Assembly: GCF_029688735.1 (NCBI RefSeq) | Contig: NZ_JARULD010000002.1 | Span: 186,001 to 250,000 of the forward strand | DNA from: Qipengyuania flavescens | GTDB lineage: Bacteria; Pseudomonadota; Alphaproteobacteria; Sphingomonadales; Sphingomonadaceae | Direction of reading: 5' to 3' | DNA: 64,000 bases | In this document: piece by piece, positions 11,420 through 18,529 of the stretch | Numbering within the stretch: position 1 is the first letter of the stretch | Layout: each line of letters opens with the position of its first letter | Position numbers and translations under genes: made by a program | Notes under the pieces: model-generated | Seen by the model: the letters and a program-made list of their open reading frames with translations, nothing else | What the model was told of the DNA's origin: nothing | The model's database searches: none

Positions 11420-11466
11420 GGCGCTGCGATGGCATGGGGTGTCCGGTTGCACAAGGAAACTCGCCG

Positions 11467-12168
11467 ATGCGGCTTTATCATTTGTCGATTGCCATTCTCG
11501 CCGCGGCGCTGGCCGCCTGTGGCACTGACACTGCGGAAGCGCCTGCTCCGCAAGCGAGTGAGGCGCCTTCCGTAGCCCGCCCGGACATTGCCGTCGAGGG
11601 ACCGGAACGGCGCATCCTGGCCTTCGGAGACAGCCTGTTTGCCGGCTATGGTGTGGGTGAGGAGAACAGCTATCCGGCGCTGCTCGAAGACGCCTTGCGG
11701 GAGCAGGGCATCAACGCGCGGATCGCCAATGCGGGCGTGTCCGGCGATACCAGCCAAGCGGGTGCGCAGCGGCTGGCCTTCACGCTCGATGCGCAGGCGG
11801 AGAAACCCGACCTCGTCATCCTCGAACTGGGCGGCAACGACATGCTGCGCGGCGTTGCGCCCGACCAGACGCGGGCGAGTTTCGAAGCGATGCTGGACGA
11901 GTTGCGCCAGCGCGATATCCCCGTCCTGCTGATGGGTATGCGCGCGCCGCCGAATTACGGGCCCGAATACCAGACGCAATTCGACGGACTCTACGCCGAA
12001 CTGGCCAGCGAATATGATGCAGAGCTCATCCCGTTCTGGCTGGAGGCGATCTACCAGGATCCGAGCCTGTTCCAGTCCGACCGCATCCACCCGACGGTCG
12101 AGGGTATCGAGGCTCTGGTCGCGGACACTGCGGATGAAGTCGCGGCGGCGCTACCTCCGGTGAACTAG
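11467..12168 (+). CDS. tesA: SGNH/GDSL esterase, TesA-type, predicted lipoprotein
   Basis: A 233-residue SGNH hydrolase related to TesA (arylesterase, thioesterase and lysophospholipase activities). The N-terminus is a lipoprotein signal with lipobox LAAC (Cys18), followed by an Ala/Pro/Glu linker, so this version is predicted to be membrane-anchored, unlike the soluble periplasmic E. coli enzyme. Block I is FGDSL with nucleophile Ser56, block III is GGND, and block V is SDRIHPT with the Asp and His. The ATG at 11467 follows AAGGAAA. Its stop TAG shares the palindrome CTAG with the stop of the convergent recF. Divergent to ybbAP, as in enterobacteria. Confidence 0.9.
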   Translation: MRLYHLSIAILAAALAACGTDTAEAPAPQASEAPSVARPDIAVEGPERRILAFGDSLFAGYGVGEENSYPALLEDALREQGINARIANAGVSGDTSQAGAQRLAFTLDAQAEKPDLVILELGGNDMLRGVAPDQTRASFEAMLDELRQRDIPVLLMGMRAPPNYGPEYQTQFDGLYAELASEYDAELIPFWLEAIYQDPSLFQSDRIHPTVEGIEALVADTADEVAAALPPVN

Positions 12169-13244
12169 AGCCGCTGGGCCTCACCGTTTTCGATCCGCCA
12201 CGTTGCCGCCTCGCTCAGGATCGTATCGAAAGGCGAGGGCTCGGTCCCGGTGATCCAGACCTGCGCGCCGCTGCCGCGCAGCTGGTCGAACAGGGCGGCG
12301 CGGCGGACAGGATCGAGATGGGCGGCCACCTCGTCGAGCAGCAGAATGCCGGCGCGACCCTGCGCCGCGAGGGCGGCGTGAGCGAGCGTGATCGCCACCA
12401 GCATGGCTTTCTGTTCGCCGGTCGAGCTTTGCGCGGCGGGAACGCGCTTCGCTGCGTGGATCACCTCCAGCTCGTCTCGATGGGGACCGGATAGCGTGCG
12501 CTGCGCCAGGCGATCCTTGCTCCGCCCTTCGTAGAGGGCCTGCGACAGGCCGTCAGGACTGTCCGGCGCGCCCGGCGCATAGGTAATAGCAGGGCGGGCG
12601 AAAGGCTCTGCAGGCATGGCAGCAAGGCGCGCCATAAGCGTTTCGATCAGGCGCGCGCGGCTCGTCATCAGCGCGCCTCCATGCTGGACCATCTGCGCCT
12701 CGATCGCATCGAGCCAGCCGCTCTCGGGATCGCGCCGGTCGGACAGCAGGCGATTGCGTTCGCGCAGGGCCGCTTCGTAGCGCGCGGCGTGGCTGGCATG
12801 CGCCGGGTCCAGCGCAAGCGCCATGCGGTCGACGAACCGCCGACGGTCGGAGGCGGGGCCGGTGAACAGCCCGTCCATCGCCGGTGTGAGCCAGGTAATT
12901 GCAAGCCATTCGCCAAGCGCGGTAGCACTCGTGTCCGAGCCATTGATCCTGACTCGTCGCCGGCCCTGCCGGGCGCTCTCGCAATAAGTGCCCAGACGCA
13001 CAGGCTCGCCATCCTGCTTCAGGTCCGCCGCGACGGTAAATCCCGTTTGGCTCCCGGCGCGCACCATGTCCGCCAATGCAGCGCGGCGCAGGCCACGGCC
13101 CGGCGAGAGGAGCGACAGCGCCTCGAGCACATTGGTCTTGCCCGCCCCGTTCTCGCCCACCAGCAGGTTGAAACGCGCCGTGTCCGAAAGCTCGGTCGCG
13201 GCGTGATTGCGGAAGTCGGAAAGGGATATGCGATCGAGCGCCAT
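12165..13244 (-). CDS. recF: DNA replication/repair protein RecF
   Basis: A 359-residue RecF, an SMC-like ATPase that with RecO and RecR loads RecA at gapped DNA. Walker A is GENGAGKT (residues 30-37) after the typical opening LSDFRNHAATEL. The signature-like stretch STGEQKAMLVAITLAHA and the Walker B ILLLDEVAAHLD are near the C-terminus, as in RecF of usual length (about 360). In-frame ATGs at 13277 and 13304 would extend it, but MALDRISLSDFRN at 13244 matches the family start. It is not next to dnaN or gyrB here. The promoter must lie in the region also used by the divergent small-peptide operon. Confidence 0.93.
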   Translation of the reverse strand: MALDRISLSDFRNHAATELSDTARFNLLVGENGAGKTNVLEALSLLSPGRGLRRAALADMVRAGSQTGFTVAADLKQDGEPVRLGTYCESARQGRRRVRINGSDTSATALGEWLAITWLTPAMDGLFTGPASDRRRFVDRMALALDPAHASHAARYEAALRERNRLLSDRRDPESGWLDAIEAQMVQHGGALMTSRARLIETLMARLAAMPAEPFARPAITYAPGAPDSPDGLSQALYEGRSKDRLAQRTLSGPHRDELEVIHAAKRVPAAQSSTGEQKAMLVAITLAHAALAAQGRAGILLLDEVAAHLDPVRRAALFDQLRGSGAQVWITGTEPSPFDTILSEAATWRIENGEAQRL

Positions 13245-13372
13245 GGTCGGCTGCAGCGATAGCGCGCGGTGCGTCATGCCGCCACTCGATTTGCCTGATT
13301 CCAAAAAGTGGTGAAATTTCCCAACCTTTCGGATCGATGAACGGCGCTTGAGCGCTCGGTTAAGTTAAGAAT

Positions 13373-13386
13373 GGCTGAATTCAGCC
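13373..13386. promoter_or_regulatory. 14-bp perfect palindrome, possible operator
   Basis: GGCTGAATTCAGCC is a perfect palindrome centred about 21 bases upstream of the -24 element, or about -45 from the predicted start of transcription. It could bind a dimeric regulator. Enhancer sites for sigma-54 activators usually lie further upstream, so its role is open. Confidence 0.4.
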
Positions 13387-13397
13387 GTTTTTCGAGT

Positions 13398-13414
13398 TTG
13401 GCACGCCTCCTGCA
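13398..13414 (+). promoter_or_regulatory. Sigma-54 (RpoN) -24/-12 promoter
   Basis: The sequence TTGGCACG-CCTC-CTGCA matches the RpoN consensus TGGCACG-N4-TTGCW with one mismatch and exact spacing. The GG is at 13400-13401 and the GC at 13412-13413, predicting transcription from about 13425. This leaves a leader of about 53 bases before the first small gene at 13478. Such promoters need an enhancer-binding activator; the phage-shock operons of enterobacteria use one with PspF. Confidence 0.8.
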
Positions 13415-13477
13415 AAGCATGGATTAACCCGGATGGTCCGGGGGAAACAACAGACCAAGGTTCAAGGAGACCACCAA

Positions 13478-13597
13478 ATGTCCGCTTTCGATTATGCCAG
13501 CAACCGCGCTCTCGCCGCCGTTTTCGCTCTCGCCGTCTCGGCCGTCAGCATGGCGATGGCCATCGTCCCCGCAAGCCCCGCCGTCTTCGTCGCCTGA
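13478..13597 (+). CDS. 39-residue single-span membrane peptide A
   Basis: A 39-residue peptide: a short polar N-terminus (MSAFDYASNR), one hydrophobic span (about residues 11-30) and a short tail with PASP. The ATG follows AAGGAGA with 7-base spacing, a very strong ribosome binding site. It is clearly paralogous to the next small gene: 16 of 31 aligned residues are identical, including AA-F-LA-SAV and PASP. It is the first gene after the sigma-54 promoter and is co-oriented with a PspC-domain gene. I do not recognise a named family. By position it may play the part of PspB, PspD or PspG in a phage-shock-type system, but that is inference only. Confidence 0.8.
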   Translation: MSAFDYASNRALAAVFALAVSAVSMAMAIVPASPAVFVA

Positions 13598-13632
13598 CGC
13601 AAGCCGCACCTCAGATCACAAGGAAGGAAATC

Positions 13633-13749
13633 ATGTTTAACTCTGAAAACTCCAGCAAGCTCTTCGCAGCTGCTTTCTCGCTGGCCCTCTCGGCGGTGTT
13701 CTTCGCCACGGCCATCATCCCCGCTTCGCCCAATGGACTGATCGCATGA
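13633..13749 (+). CDS. 38-residue single-span membrane peptide B (paralogue of A)
   Basis: A 38-residue peptide with polar N-terminus (MFNSENSSK), a hydrophobic span at about residues 10-29 and the tail IIPASPNGLIA. It is preceded by the ribosome binding site AAGGAAGGA and lies 35 bases after peptide A. Its TGA overlaps the ATG of the PspC gene (ATGA, 13746-13749), so translation is coupled to PspC. Together with peptide A this looks like a local duplication. Function unknown; coupling to PspC suggests a membrane partner or small regulatory subunit. Confidence 0.8.
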   Translation: MFNSENSSKLFAAAFSLALSAVFFATAIIPASPNGLIA

Positions 13750-13967
13750 ACGACCTGAAAATTCGTGATACCGACCACGCCGTCCGCCCCGCCAAAAGCT
13801 TCGCGCTCGACCGCAGCAACGGCAAGCTGATGGGCGTATGCTCCGGCATCGCCGACTACTTCGGCATCGACGCACTCTGGGTCCGCCTGGGCTTCGTCGC
13901 AGGAACGCTGCTGGGTTTCGGCAGCTTCATCCTGATCTACCTCGCGATCGCACTGATTGCGGATTGA
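13746..13967 (+). CDS. pspC: PspC-domain membrane protein
   Basis: A 73-residue protein consisting of a PspC domain. After about 18 polar residues comes the typical core: LDRSNGKLMGVCSGIADYFG, DALWVRLGFV and a hydrophobic span (AGTLLGFGSFILIYLAIALIA). PspC proteins sit in the inner membrane and sense or transmit envelope stress, classically with PspA and PspB under sigma-54/PspF control. No pspA or pspF is nearby. The start overlaps the stop of peptide B and a hairpin terminator follows at 14033, so the operon is three genes long. The sigma-54 promoter upstream supports a phage-shock-type role. Confidence 0.9.
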   Translation: MNDLKIRDTDHAVRPAKSFALDRSNGKLMGVCSGIADYFGIDALWVRLGFVAGTLLGFGSFILIYLAIALIAD

Positions 13968-14032
13968 GCGCGGCCCCGCGCCGACCGACCCGGTTTTCGT
14001 GTCGGCCGTGCCTTCAATTTCGAGAAAACTGG

Positions 14033-14058
14033 GAGGGGCCGTCTGGCCCCTCTTGTGA
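14033..14058 (+). terminator. Hairpin terminator of the PspC operon
   Basis: An 8-bp perfect stem GAGGGGCC (14033-14040) with GGCCCCTC (14045-14052) and a 4-base loop is followed by TTGTGATT. It lies 66 bases after the PspC stop and closes the three-gene operon. The symmetrical stem may also serve the convergent SDR transcript. Confidence 0.75.
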
Positions 14059-14093
14059 TTCTAATACCCAAGAAATTCTGGCGGCGGTAGAAA

Positions 14094-14876
14094 TCACATC
14101 GCCGAAATGCCGCCATCGAGCTTGAGCTCCGCCCCGGTCATGAACCGGCTCTCGTCACTGGCGAGATAGACCACCGCATTGGCGATGTCGTTCGGCTCGC
14201 CGACAAACTTGAGTGGGATCTGCCGCGCCAGCTTGTCCATCAGCACGCCCTTGTCGAGATTGTGGTTCTTCGCCGTCCCGTCGAGGATAGGCGTATCGAT
14301 GAAGGTCGGGTGGACCGAGTTGCAGCGGATCTGCATGTTCTTCTTCGCGCAGTGGAGAGCGATGGACTTGGACAGCATCCAAACCGCCGCCTTGGACGAA
14401 TTGTAGGCCGGCATGGTGTCGCTCGCGATGAGTCCGGCGATGCTGGAAATGTTGACGATAGATCCCGGCGCATGTTCGCGCATCAGCGGCAGCGCCTTCT
14501 GGCAGCCGTGGAAGATCGAATCGACATTGATCGCGAAGCAGCGCTTCCAGTCGTCGAAATCGCAGGTCTCGATATTGCCGCCGACCCCGATGCCGGCATT
14601 GTTGACCAGCACGTTGAGCCCGCCGAGGTTCTCGCGCGCAGCATCGACCGCCGCCTCCCATTGACCCGGATCGATGACGTCGTGCTGAAACCCGAAGGCC
14701 GTGCCGTCGCCCAGCTGTCCGTTGATCAGCGAAGCGGTTTCTTCCGCCCCGGCGCCGTTGATGTCAGTGCACAGCACCCGTGCGCCTTCTTCCGCCAGCC
14801 TTGTGGCATGCGCCCGGCCCAGACCCTGCGCCGCCCCCGTCACCAGGGCCAGCTTGCCCTCACACCTGCCGCTCAT
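14094..14876 (-). CDS. Short-chain dehydrogenase/reductase
   Basis: A 260-residue classical SDR. The cofactor motif is TGAAQGLGRAHA (from residue 14), with acidic VLCTDI after beta-2 favouring NAD(H). NNAG, the NISS catalytic Ser region and YNSSK are all present, and the C-terminal LKLDGGISAM is typical. It resembles the 3-alpha-hydroxysteroid/cyclopentanol dehydrogenase branch, but the substrate is unknown. Its ATG at 14876 overlaps the stop of the Nudix gene (ATGA, 14873-14876), so it is the last gene of a minus-strand run that may start at lemA. Confidence 0.9.
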   Translation of the reverse strand: MSGRCEGKLALVTGAAQGLGRAHATRLAEEGARVLCTDINGAGAEETASLINGQLGDGTAFGFQHDVIDPGQWEAAVDAARENLGGLNVLVNNAGIGVGGNIETCDFDDWKRCFAINVDSIFHGCQKALPLMREHAPGSIVNISSIAGLIASDTMPAYNSSKAAVWMLSKSIALHCAKKNMQIRCNSVHPTFIDTPILDGTAKNHNLDKGVLMDKLARQIPLKFVGEPNDIANAVVYLASDESRFMTGAELKLDGGISAM

Positions 14877-15451
14877 TCACTCTCTCCCAGAAAACTGTCC
14901 AGCGACGCCATCAGCATCGCAATTCGTACATCGACACCGTGACCCATCGCGCGCCAGCGGGCAACGAATTCCGGCAACTGCGTGCGCGGCACATGGTAGA
15001 CGACGATGTCTTCGCTGTCCGTGCCGCCGCCTTCGCCGACTTTGGTCAGGCCGTGCGCGCGCAGCAGCGAGAAGCTTTCGCTCACCATGCCGGGCGAGGA
15101 ATAGAATTCGCCGAGGTTCTCCATTCGCACGGCGCGATAGCCGGTTTCTTCCTCGAGTTCGCGAATGGCGGCCGCCTTATCGCTTTCGCCGCTCTTGTCT
15201 TCGTCGTCACCGATGAGGCCGGCCGGGATTTCGAGGCAAATGCGGCCCAGCGGCACGCGGTATTGCGAGACGAGGATTACGCGATCCTGATCGTCGATGG
15301 CGATGATGGCGGCGGCCCTGATCCCGCGCGAGCGGCTGGCATATTCCCAGCGACCCCGCCGTTTGGCGGTGACGAAGCGGCCCTGCCACATGGTTTCTTC
15401 GGGCAGTTCGGCGTCCGGGTCGCGGCCCGGGGTCTCGATTGGGTCGGTCAT
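14873..15451 (-). CDS. Nudix hydrolase (ADP-ribose pyrophosphatase type)
   Basis: A 192-residue Nudix hydrolase, a soluble Mg2+ enzyme that cleaves nucleoside diphosphates linked to another moiety. The Nudix box is seen as GLIGDDEDKSGESDKAAAIR followed by ELEEETGY, with a slightly expanded loop between the first Gly and the REXXEE part. YRVPLG and the preceding LEIPAG are typical of the ADP-sugar branch. The stop is coupled to the SDR start, and the start lies 13 bases after the TPM gene stop. The specific substrate cannot be decided from the sequence. Confidence 0.9.
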   Translation of the reverse strand: MTDPIETPGRDPDAELPEETMWQGRFVTAKRRGRWEYASRSRGIRAAAIIAIDDQDRVILVSQYRVPLGRICLEIPAGLIGDDEDKSGESDKAAAIRELEEETGYRAVRMENLGEFYSSPGMVSESFSLLRAHGLTKVGEGGGTDSEDIVVYHVPRTQLPEFVARWRAMGHGVDVRIAMLMASLDSFLGESE

Positions 15452-15463
15452 GGGCCTGAAGGC

Positions 15464-16141
15464 TTAGACTTCGATCAGCCGGTCCGGCAACTCATTCTGA
15501 TCCTCGTCGCCGCGCGGGAAATGTTCCGCCAACACTGCACCGACATCGCGCACGCCCGCCGCAAGTCCCTCGGCCAGACGGCCCTGTTTGATCTCGACCA
15601 GCATGTCGGCCATCGCCTCGCCCCAGACATCCGCCGGGACGATCGCCGCGATGGGCTCGTCCGCGACGATCTCTGCGCGATGTTCCTGCATCGATAGGTA
15701 GAGCAGCACCCCGGTGCGCCCATGGGTGCGCCGTTCCGCCCCGACCTTGAAATGCTTGATCGCCGCAGCGCGTACGCGCGCCTGCTTGGCGGGCGAGGGA
15801 ATGAGGGCGAAGCGGAGCGGATCCCAAGACAGCAGCAGCCAGGTCACGGCGAAGCCGATCAGGCCCAGTGCAATCGTCATGGTCGCCAGTTCGCCGGTGG
15901 TCCATTCGTGCATCCACCCGCCGACGAGTTCGTCCCAAAGGTCCATGAAGGGCTTGGGCAGAACCGCAAATAGGCTCATCAGTGTGAAGGCCACGCCCGC
16001 CGCCCATACCAGAACGACATCGGCATATCCGCCCGACCGGTCCGCCAGCACGGTGACGATCTCGCCCGAGGTCGTGCCCTCCGCGGCCGCAACGGCATCG
16101 CTGACGATCGTGTGCTGCGCTTCGTTCAGATAGCGTGCCAT
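15464..16141 (-). CDS. TPM-domain membrane protein
   Basis: A 225-residue inner-membrane protein with a TPM domain in two parts. The N-terminal EAQHTIVSDAVAAAEGTTSG and EIVTVLADRSG are followed by two helices (about residues 41-62 and 85-106). A cytoplasmic C-terminal half contains RTHGRTGVLLYLSMQEHRAE and VADEPI. This split form often accompanies a Gly-rich TPM protein and LemA, as here. The upstream TPM gene ends at 16142, directly against this start, so the genes are co-translated. TPM proteins are linked to membrane protein complex assembly or turnover; the role here is unknown. Confidence 0.88.
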   Translation of the reverse strand: MARYLNEAQHTIVSDAVAAAEGTTSGEIVTVLADRSGGYADVVLVWAAGVAFTLMSLFAVLPKPFMDLWDELVGGWMHEWTTGELATMTIALGLIGFAVTWLLLSWDPLRFALIPSPAKQARVRAAAIKHFKVGAERRTHGRTGVLLYLSMQEHRAEIVADEPIAAIVPADVWGEAMADMLVEIKQGRLAEGLAAGVRDVGAVLAEHFPRGDEDQNELPDRLIEV

Positions 16142-16969
16142 CTACCACCCCCCGGAGGCGCCGCCGCCTCCGAAACTGCCGCCGCCGCCGGAAAAGCCGC
16201 CGAAACCGCCGCCTCCTCCGCCGAAGCCGCCACCGCCGCCCCAGTCGTCGCCGCCGCTCAGCGCGCCGCGCGCGATGGCCGAGCCGACTTCCCACAGGAT
16301 GATGTCGCCCGCCGCTTGGCCCAGCCGTCCGCCACGGCCATAGCGCCGCCGCTTGCCGCGCCGCAGCATCGGGATGATGAAGAAAAAGAATATGAAGGCG
16401 ATCCAGATCGCGCCGCCGAGCGGGAAGCCGCCGCGGCTCTCGCGCGCCTCTTCGGCCTGCTGCGCGACCTGAGCCGCCTGCTCGGGCGGCAGCTCGAGCT
16501 GGTTGATGATCTCATCCGCCGCCCAGCTGATCCCGCCCGAATAGTCGCCGGCGCGGAAATAGTCCTTCATGCCCTCGACATATTCGAAGGCGAGGCCATC
16601 GGGGATAGTGCCTTCGAGACCATAGCCGACTTCGATCCGCATTCGCCGTTCGTTCGGGGCGACGATCAGGATGATGCCGTCGTTGCGCTCCGCATCGCCC
16701 AGCGCCCATTCGCGCCCTAAGCGATAGCCATAGTCCGCGATATCGTAGCCCTCGAGATCCGGAATCGTCGCGATCACGAACTGGCGCTGGTTCGCCTCCT
16801 CGAACGCGTTCAGCTTGGCGGTAAGCTCGGCCTCGGTCGCCGGATCGATGATGTCGGCCGCATCGACCACCGGCGCCGTCCCGCGCTCGGGAAAATTCTG
16901 CGCCGCAGCGGGCAGGGCAAAGCCCAGCGCGGCGGCGCAGATCAGCAGCAGTCGAAGCAAAGCCTGCAT
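16142..16969 (-). CDS. TPM-domain protein with Gly-rich tail (YgcG-like)
   Basis: A 275-residue protein with signal peptide (LLLICAAALGFALPAAAQ), a periplasmic TPM domain (about residues 30-160; VVDAADIIDPATEAELTAKL, GRNDGI-like NDGIILIV and RIEVGYGLEG), a membrane helix near 193-210 (IWIAFIFFFFIIPML) and a tail made almost wholly of Gly, Ser and Phe (about 235-275). This is the YgcG/Psb32-like architecture. It sits between lemA and the second TPM gene, a common trio. Function is unproven; the tail probably forms a flexible low-complexity segment. Confidence 0.9.
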   Translation of the reverse strand: MQALLRLLLICAAALGFALPAAAQNFPERGTAPVVDAADIIDPATEAELTAKLNAFEEANQRQFVIATIPDLEGYDIADYGYRLGREWALGDAERNDGIILIVAPNERRMRIEVGYGLEGTIPDGLAFEYVEGMKDYFRAGDYSGGISWAADEIINQLELPPEQAAQVAQQAEEARESRGGFPLGGAIWIAFIFFFFIIPMLRRGKRRRYGRGGRLGQAAGDIILWEVGSAIARGALSGGDDWGGGGGFGGGGGGFGGFSGGGGSFGGGGASGGW

Positions 16970-16980
16970 TGCAGGGCCGC

Positions 16981-17658
16981 TCAGTTGGCGGCTGCGGCGT
17001 CGGCAGGCTCGCTGGTATTGTCGTTGGCTCCAGTGGCAGTAGCAGTGCCGCCGCTGGCGCGCATGTTGAGTTCGGGGGCAGTTTCCGCGCCTTCGCTCAC
17101 GGCTTCGTAGGGCACCATCGGCTCCGCACCGTGGATTATGTTCGCGCCGATCGTGTCGGGGAAGGTGCGGATGGTCGTGTTATACTGGCGGACCGCTTCG
17201 TTGTAATCGCGAATTGCAACGCGGATGCGGTTCTCCTGCCCTTCGATCTGGGTCATGAAACGGCCGAAGTTCTCTTGGCTGCGCAGTTCCGGATAGGCTT
17301 CGACATTGGCCATCAGGCGCGACAGCGCGCCGCCGAAAGTGTTCTGCGCCTGCTGGTACTGCGCCATGGCTTCGGGATTGTTGAGATCGTCGCCATCCAG
17401 CTGGATTTCCGGGCGCGTCGCGGAAGCGCGGGCCTGGATCACACCCTCGAGCGTTTCGCGCTCCTGCTCGGCCGAGCTCATCACGATCTGCTCGAGATTG
17501 GGGACGAGATTGGCGCGCTCCTGAAAGGCCGCCTCGACGTCGGCCCACTTGGCCTTGGCGTTCTCTTCCGCGGTAGGCACCGAGTTGATGCCGCAGGCCG
17601 ACAGGGCGAGCGCCGCTGCGGCGACTATCGATGTTCGAAGGGCGGCGAAACGGGTCAT
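16981..17658 (-). CDS. lemA: LemA family lipoprotein
   Basis: A 225-residue LemA protein. The N-terminus carries a lipoprotein signal with lipobox LSAC (Cys near residue 22). The helical LemA core runs from about 35 to 190 with the characteristic RANLVPNLEQIVM, NNPEAMAQYQQAQ, and YPELRSQENFGRFMTQIEGQ stretches, followed by RDYNEAVRQYNT and FPDTIGA. The C-terminal 40 residues are a low-complexity Ala/Thr/Asn tail. LemA proteins are membrane-associated coiled helical proteins of unclear function that co-occur with TPM proteins, as in this operon. It is the first gene of the minus-strand run. Confidence 0.92.
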   Translation of the reverse strand: MTRFAALRTSIVAAAALALSACGINSVPTAEENAKAKWADVEAAFQERANLVPNLEQIVMSSAEQERETLEGVIQARASATRPEIQLDGDDLNNPEAMAQYQQAQNTFGGALSRLMANVEAYPELRSQENFGRFMTQIEGQENRIRVAIRDYNEAVRQYNTTIRTFPDTIGANIIHGAEPMVPYEAVSEGAETAPELNMRASGGTATATGANDNTSEPADAAAAN

Positions 17659-17788
17659 GGGGAGGATCCTTTGGTAGTATTACGGTACTGACTTATGAAG
17701 ATAGCACACCTCGCCGATCATTCAAGATTAACGGCGTGCTTGTGGGGAAATTCGCTCTGTGCCAGAAAACATGGCGAAAGAGGGGTTA

Positions 17789-18304
17789 ATGCGTATGGGT
17801 CTGGGTACGGAATTCAAAAAATTCATCGCGCGCGGCAATGTGATCGACCTGGCCGTCGGTGTGGTGATCGGTGCGGCGTTTAGCGGCATCGTGACGCAGC
17901 TGACCGAGGCGATCCTGATGCCGCTGATCGGCTGGATTTTCGGCGACATCGACTTCTCCAACTGGTTCCTGCGGCTCGGCGAAATACCTGAAGGCTATGA
18001 AGGCGCGCTCGACAATTACGAGCAGCTCAAGGAAGCCGGGGTTGCGATGATCGGATATGGCGCATTGATCACCGCCATGATCAATTTTCTCATCGTGGCC
18101 TTCGCGCTGTTCATGTTGGTGCGCAGCGTCAACAAGGTCAGCGACGAGATCAAGGCCAAGCAGGTGGAAACGGAAGACAGCTCGACGAGCGACGAGGTGC
18201 CGACCGATCCGCAGCTCGACGTGCTGAAGAAAATCCTCGCCGAATTGCGCAAGGGCGATGCGTGGACGCCGGACTATGCGGCTGAGAAGGGCCCGATGGG
18301 GTAG
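17789..18304 (+). CDS. mscL: Large-conductance mechanosensitive channel MscL
   Basis: A 171-residue MscL, the pentameric inner-membrane channel that opens under osmotic downshock. The N-terminal amphipathic GTEFKKFIARGNVIDLAVGVVI leads into TM1 (AVGVVIGAAFSGIV), with the conserved Gly-rich gate. A periplasmic loop follows, then TM2 (GALITAMINFLIVAFALFMLV) and the cytoplasmic bundle with KILAELRK. At 171 residues it is longer than E. coli MscL (136) because the periplasmic loop and the linker before the final helix are extended. The ATG at 17789 follows AGAGGGG; another in frame at 17795 is possible. Confidence 0.96.
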   Translation: MRMGLGTEFKKFIARGNVIDLAVGVVIGAAFSGIVTQLTEAILMPLIGWIFGDIDFSNWFLRLGEIPEGYEGALDNYEQLKEAGVAMIGYGALITAMINFLIVAFALFMLVRSVNKVSDEIKAKQVETEDSSTSDEVPTDPQLDVLKKILAELRKGDAWTPDYAAEKGPMG

Positions 18305-18325
18305 GGTTGTATCTTGTCTGAGTGC

Positions 18326-18356
18326 GGTCGGGACATCCATCCCGACCTTGCTCTTC
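18326..18356 (+). terminator. Probable mscL terminator hairpin
   Basis: An 8-bp perfect stem GGTCGGGA (18326-18333) with TCCCGACC (18340-18347) and a 6-base loop, followed by TTGCTCTTC. It lies 22 bases after the mscL stop; the T-run is interrupted, so strength is uncertain. Confidence 0.55.
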
Positions 18357-18428
18357 CATCCCACACCCCCACCCGGCCACCGACGGCACTATACTGTTTG
18401 GGTGGCCGGGTGGGGGCGTGGGATGGAA
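18354..18428. repeat. 28-base inverted repeat with 19-base spacer
   Basis: The arms 18354-18381 and 18401-18428 are reverse complements except for one position. The arms are dominated by C-runs and G-runs around a GGTGGCCGGGTGGGGG core. The element would form a very stable cruciform or RNA hairpin between mscL and ssrA. It may be an intergenic palindromic repeat; no coding function is visible. Confidence 0.8.
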
Positions 18429-18495
18429 CAGCTCAAGCCTTCGACGGAAGTCGAAGGCGCACCAAACCATGAACCCGACAAAAACCCCTGCTCAC

Positions 18496-18523
18496 TTCAC
18501 ATTAAGCTGCGACGCTCTATATA
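18496..18523 (+). promoter_or_regulatory. Likely sigma-70 promoter of ssrA
   Basis: TTCACA (18496-18501) and TATATA (18518-18523) are separated by 16 bases and lie directly upstream of the predicted tmRNA acceptor segment. Transcription would start near 18530. Confidence 0.55.
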
Positions 18524-18529
18524 GAACCT

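Noticed and set aside
16142..16260. GGC/CCG-rich tract as a simple-sequence repeat
   Set aside because: It is the codon tract of the Gly/Ser/Phe-rich tail of the TPM protein, a known feature of that family, and has no strict DNA unit.
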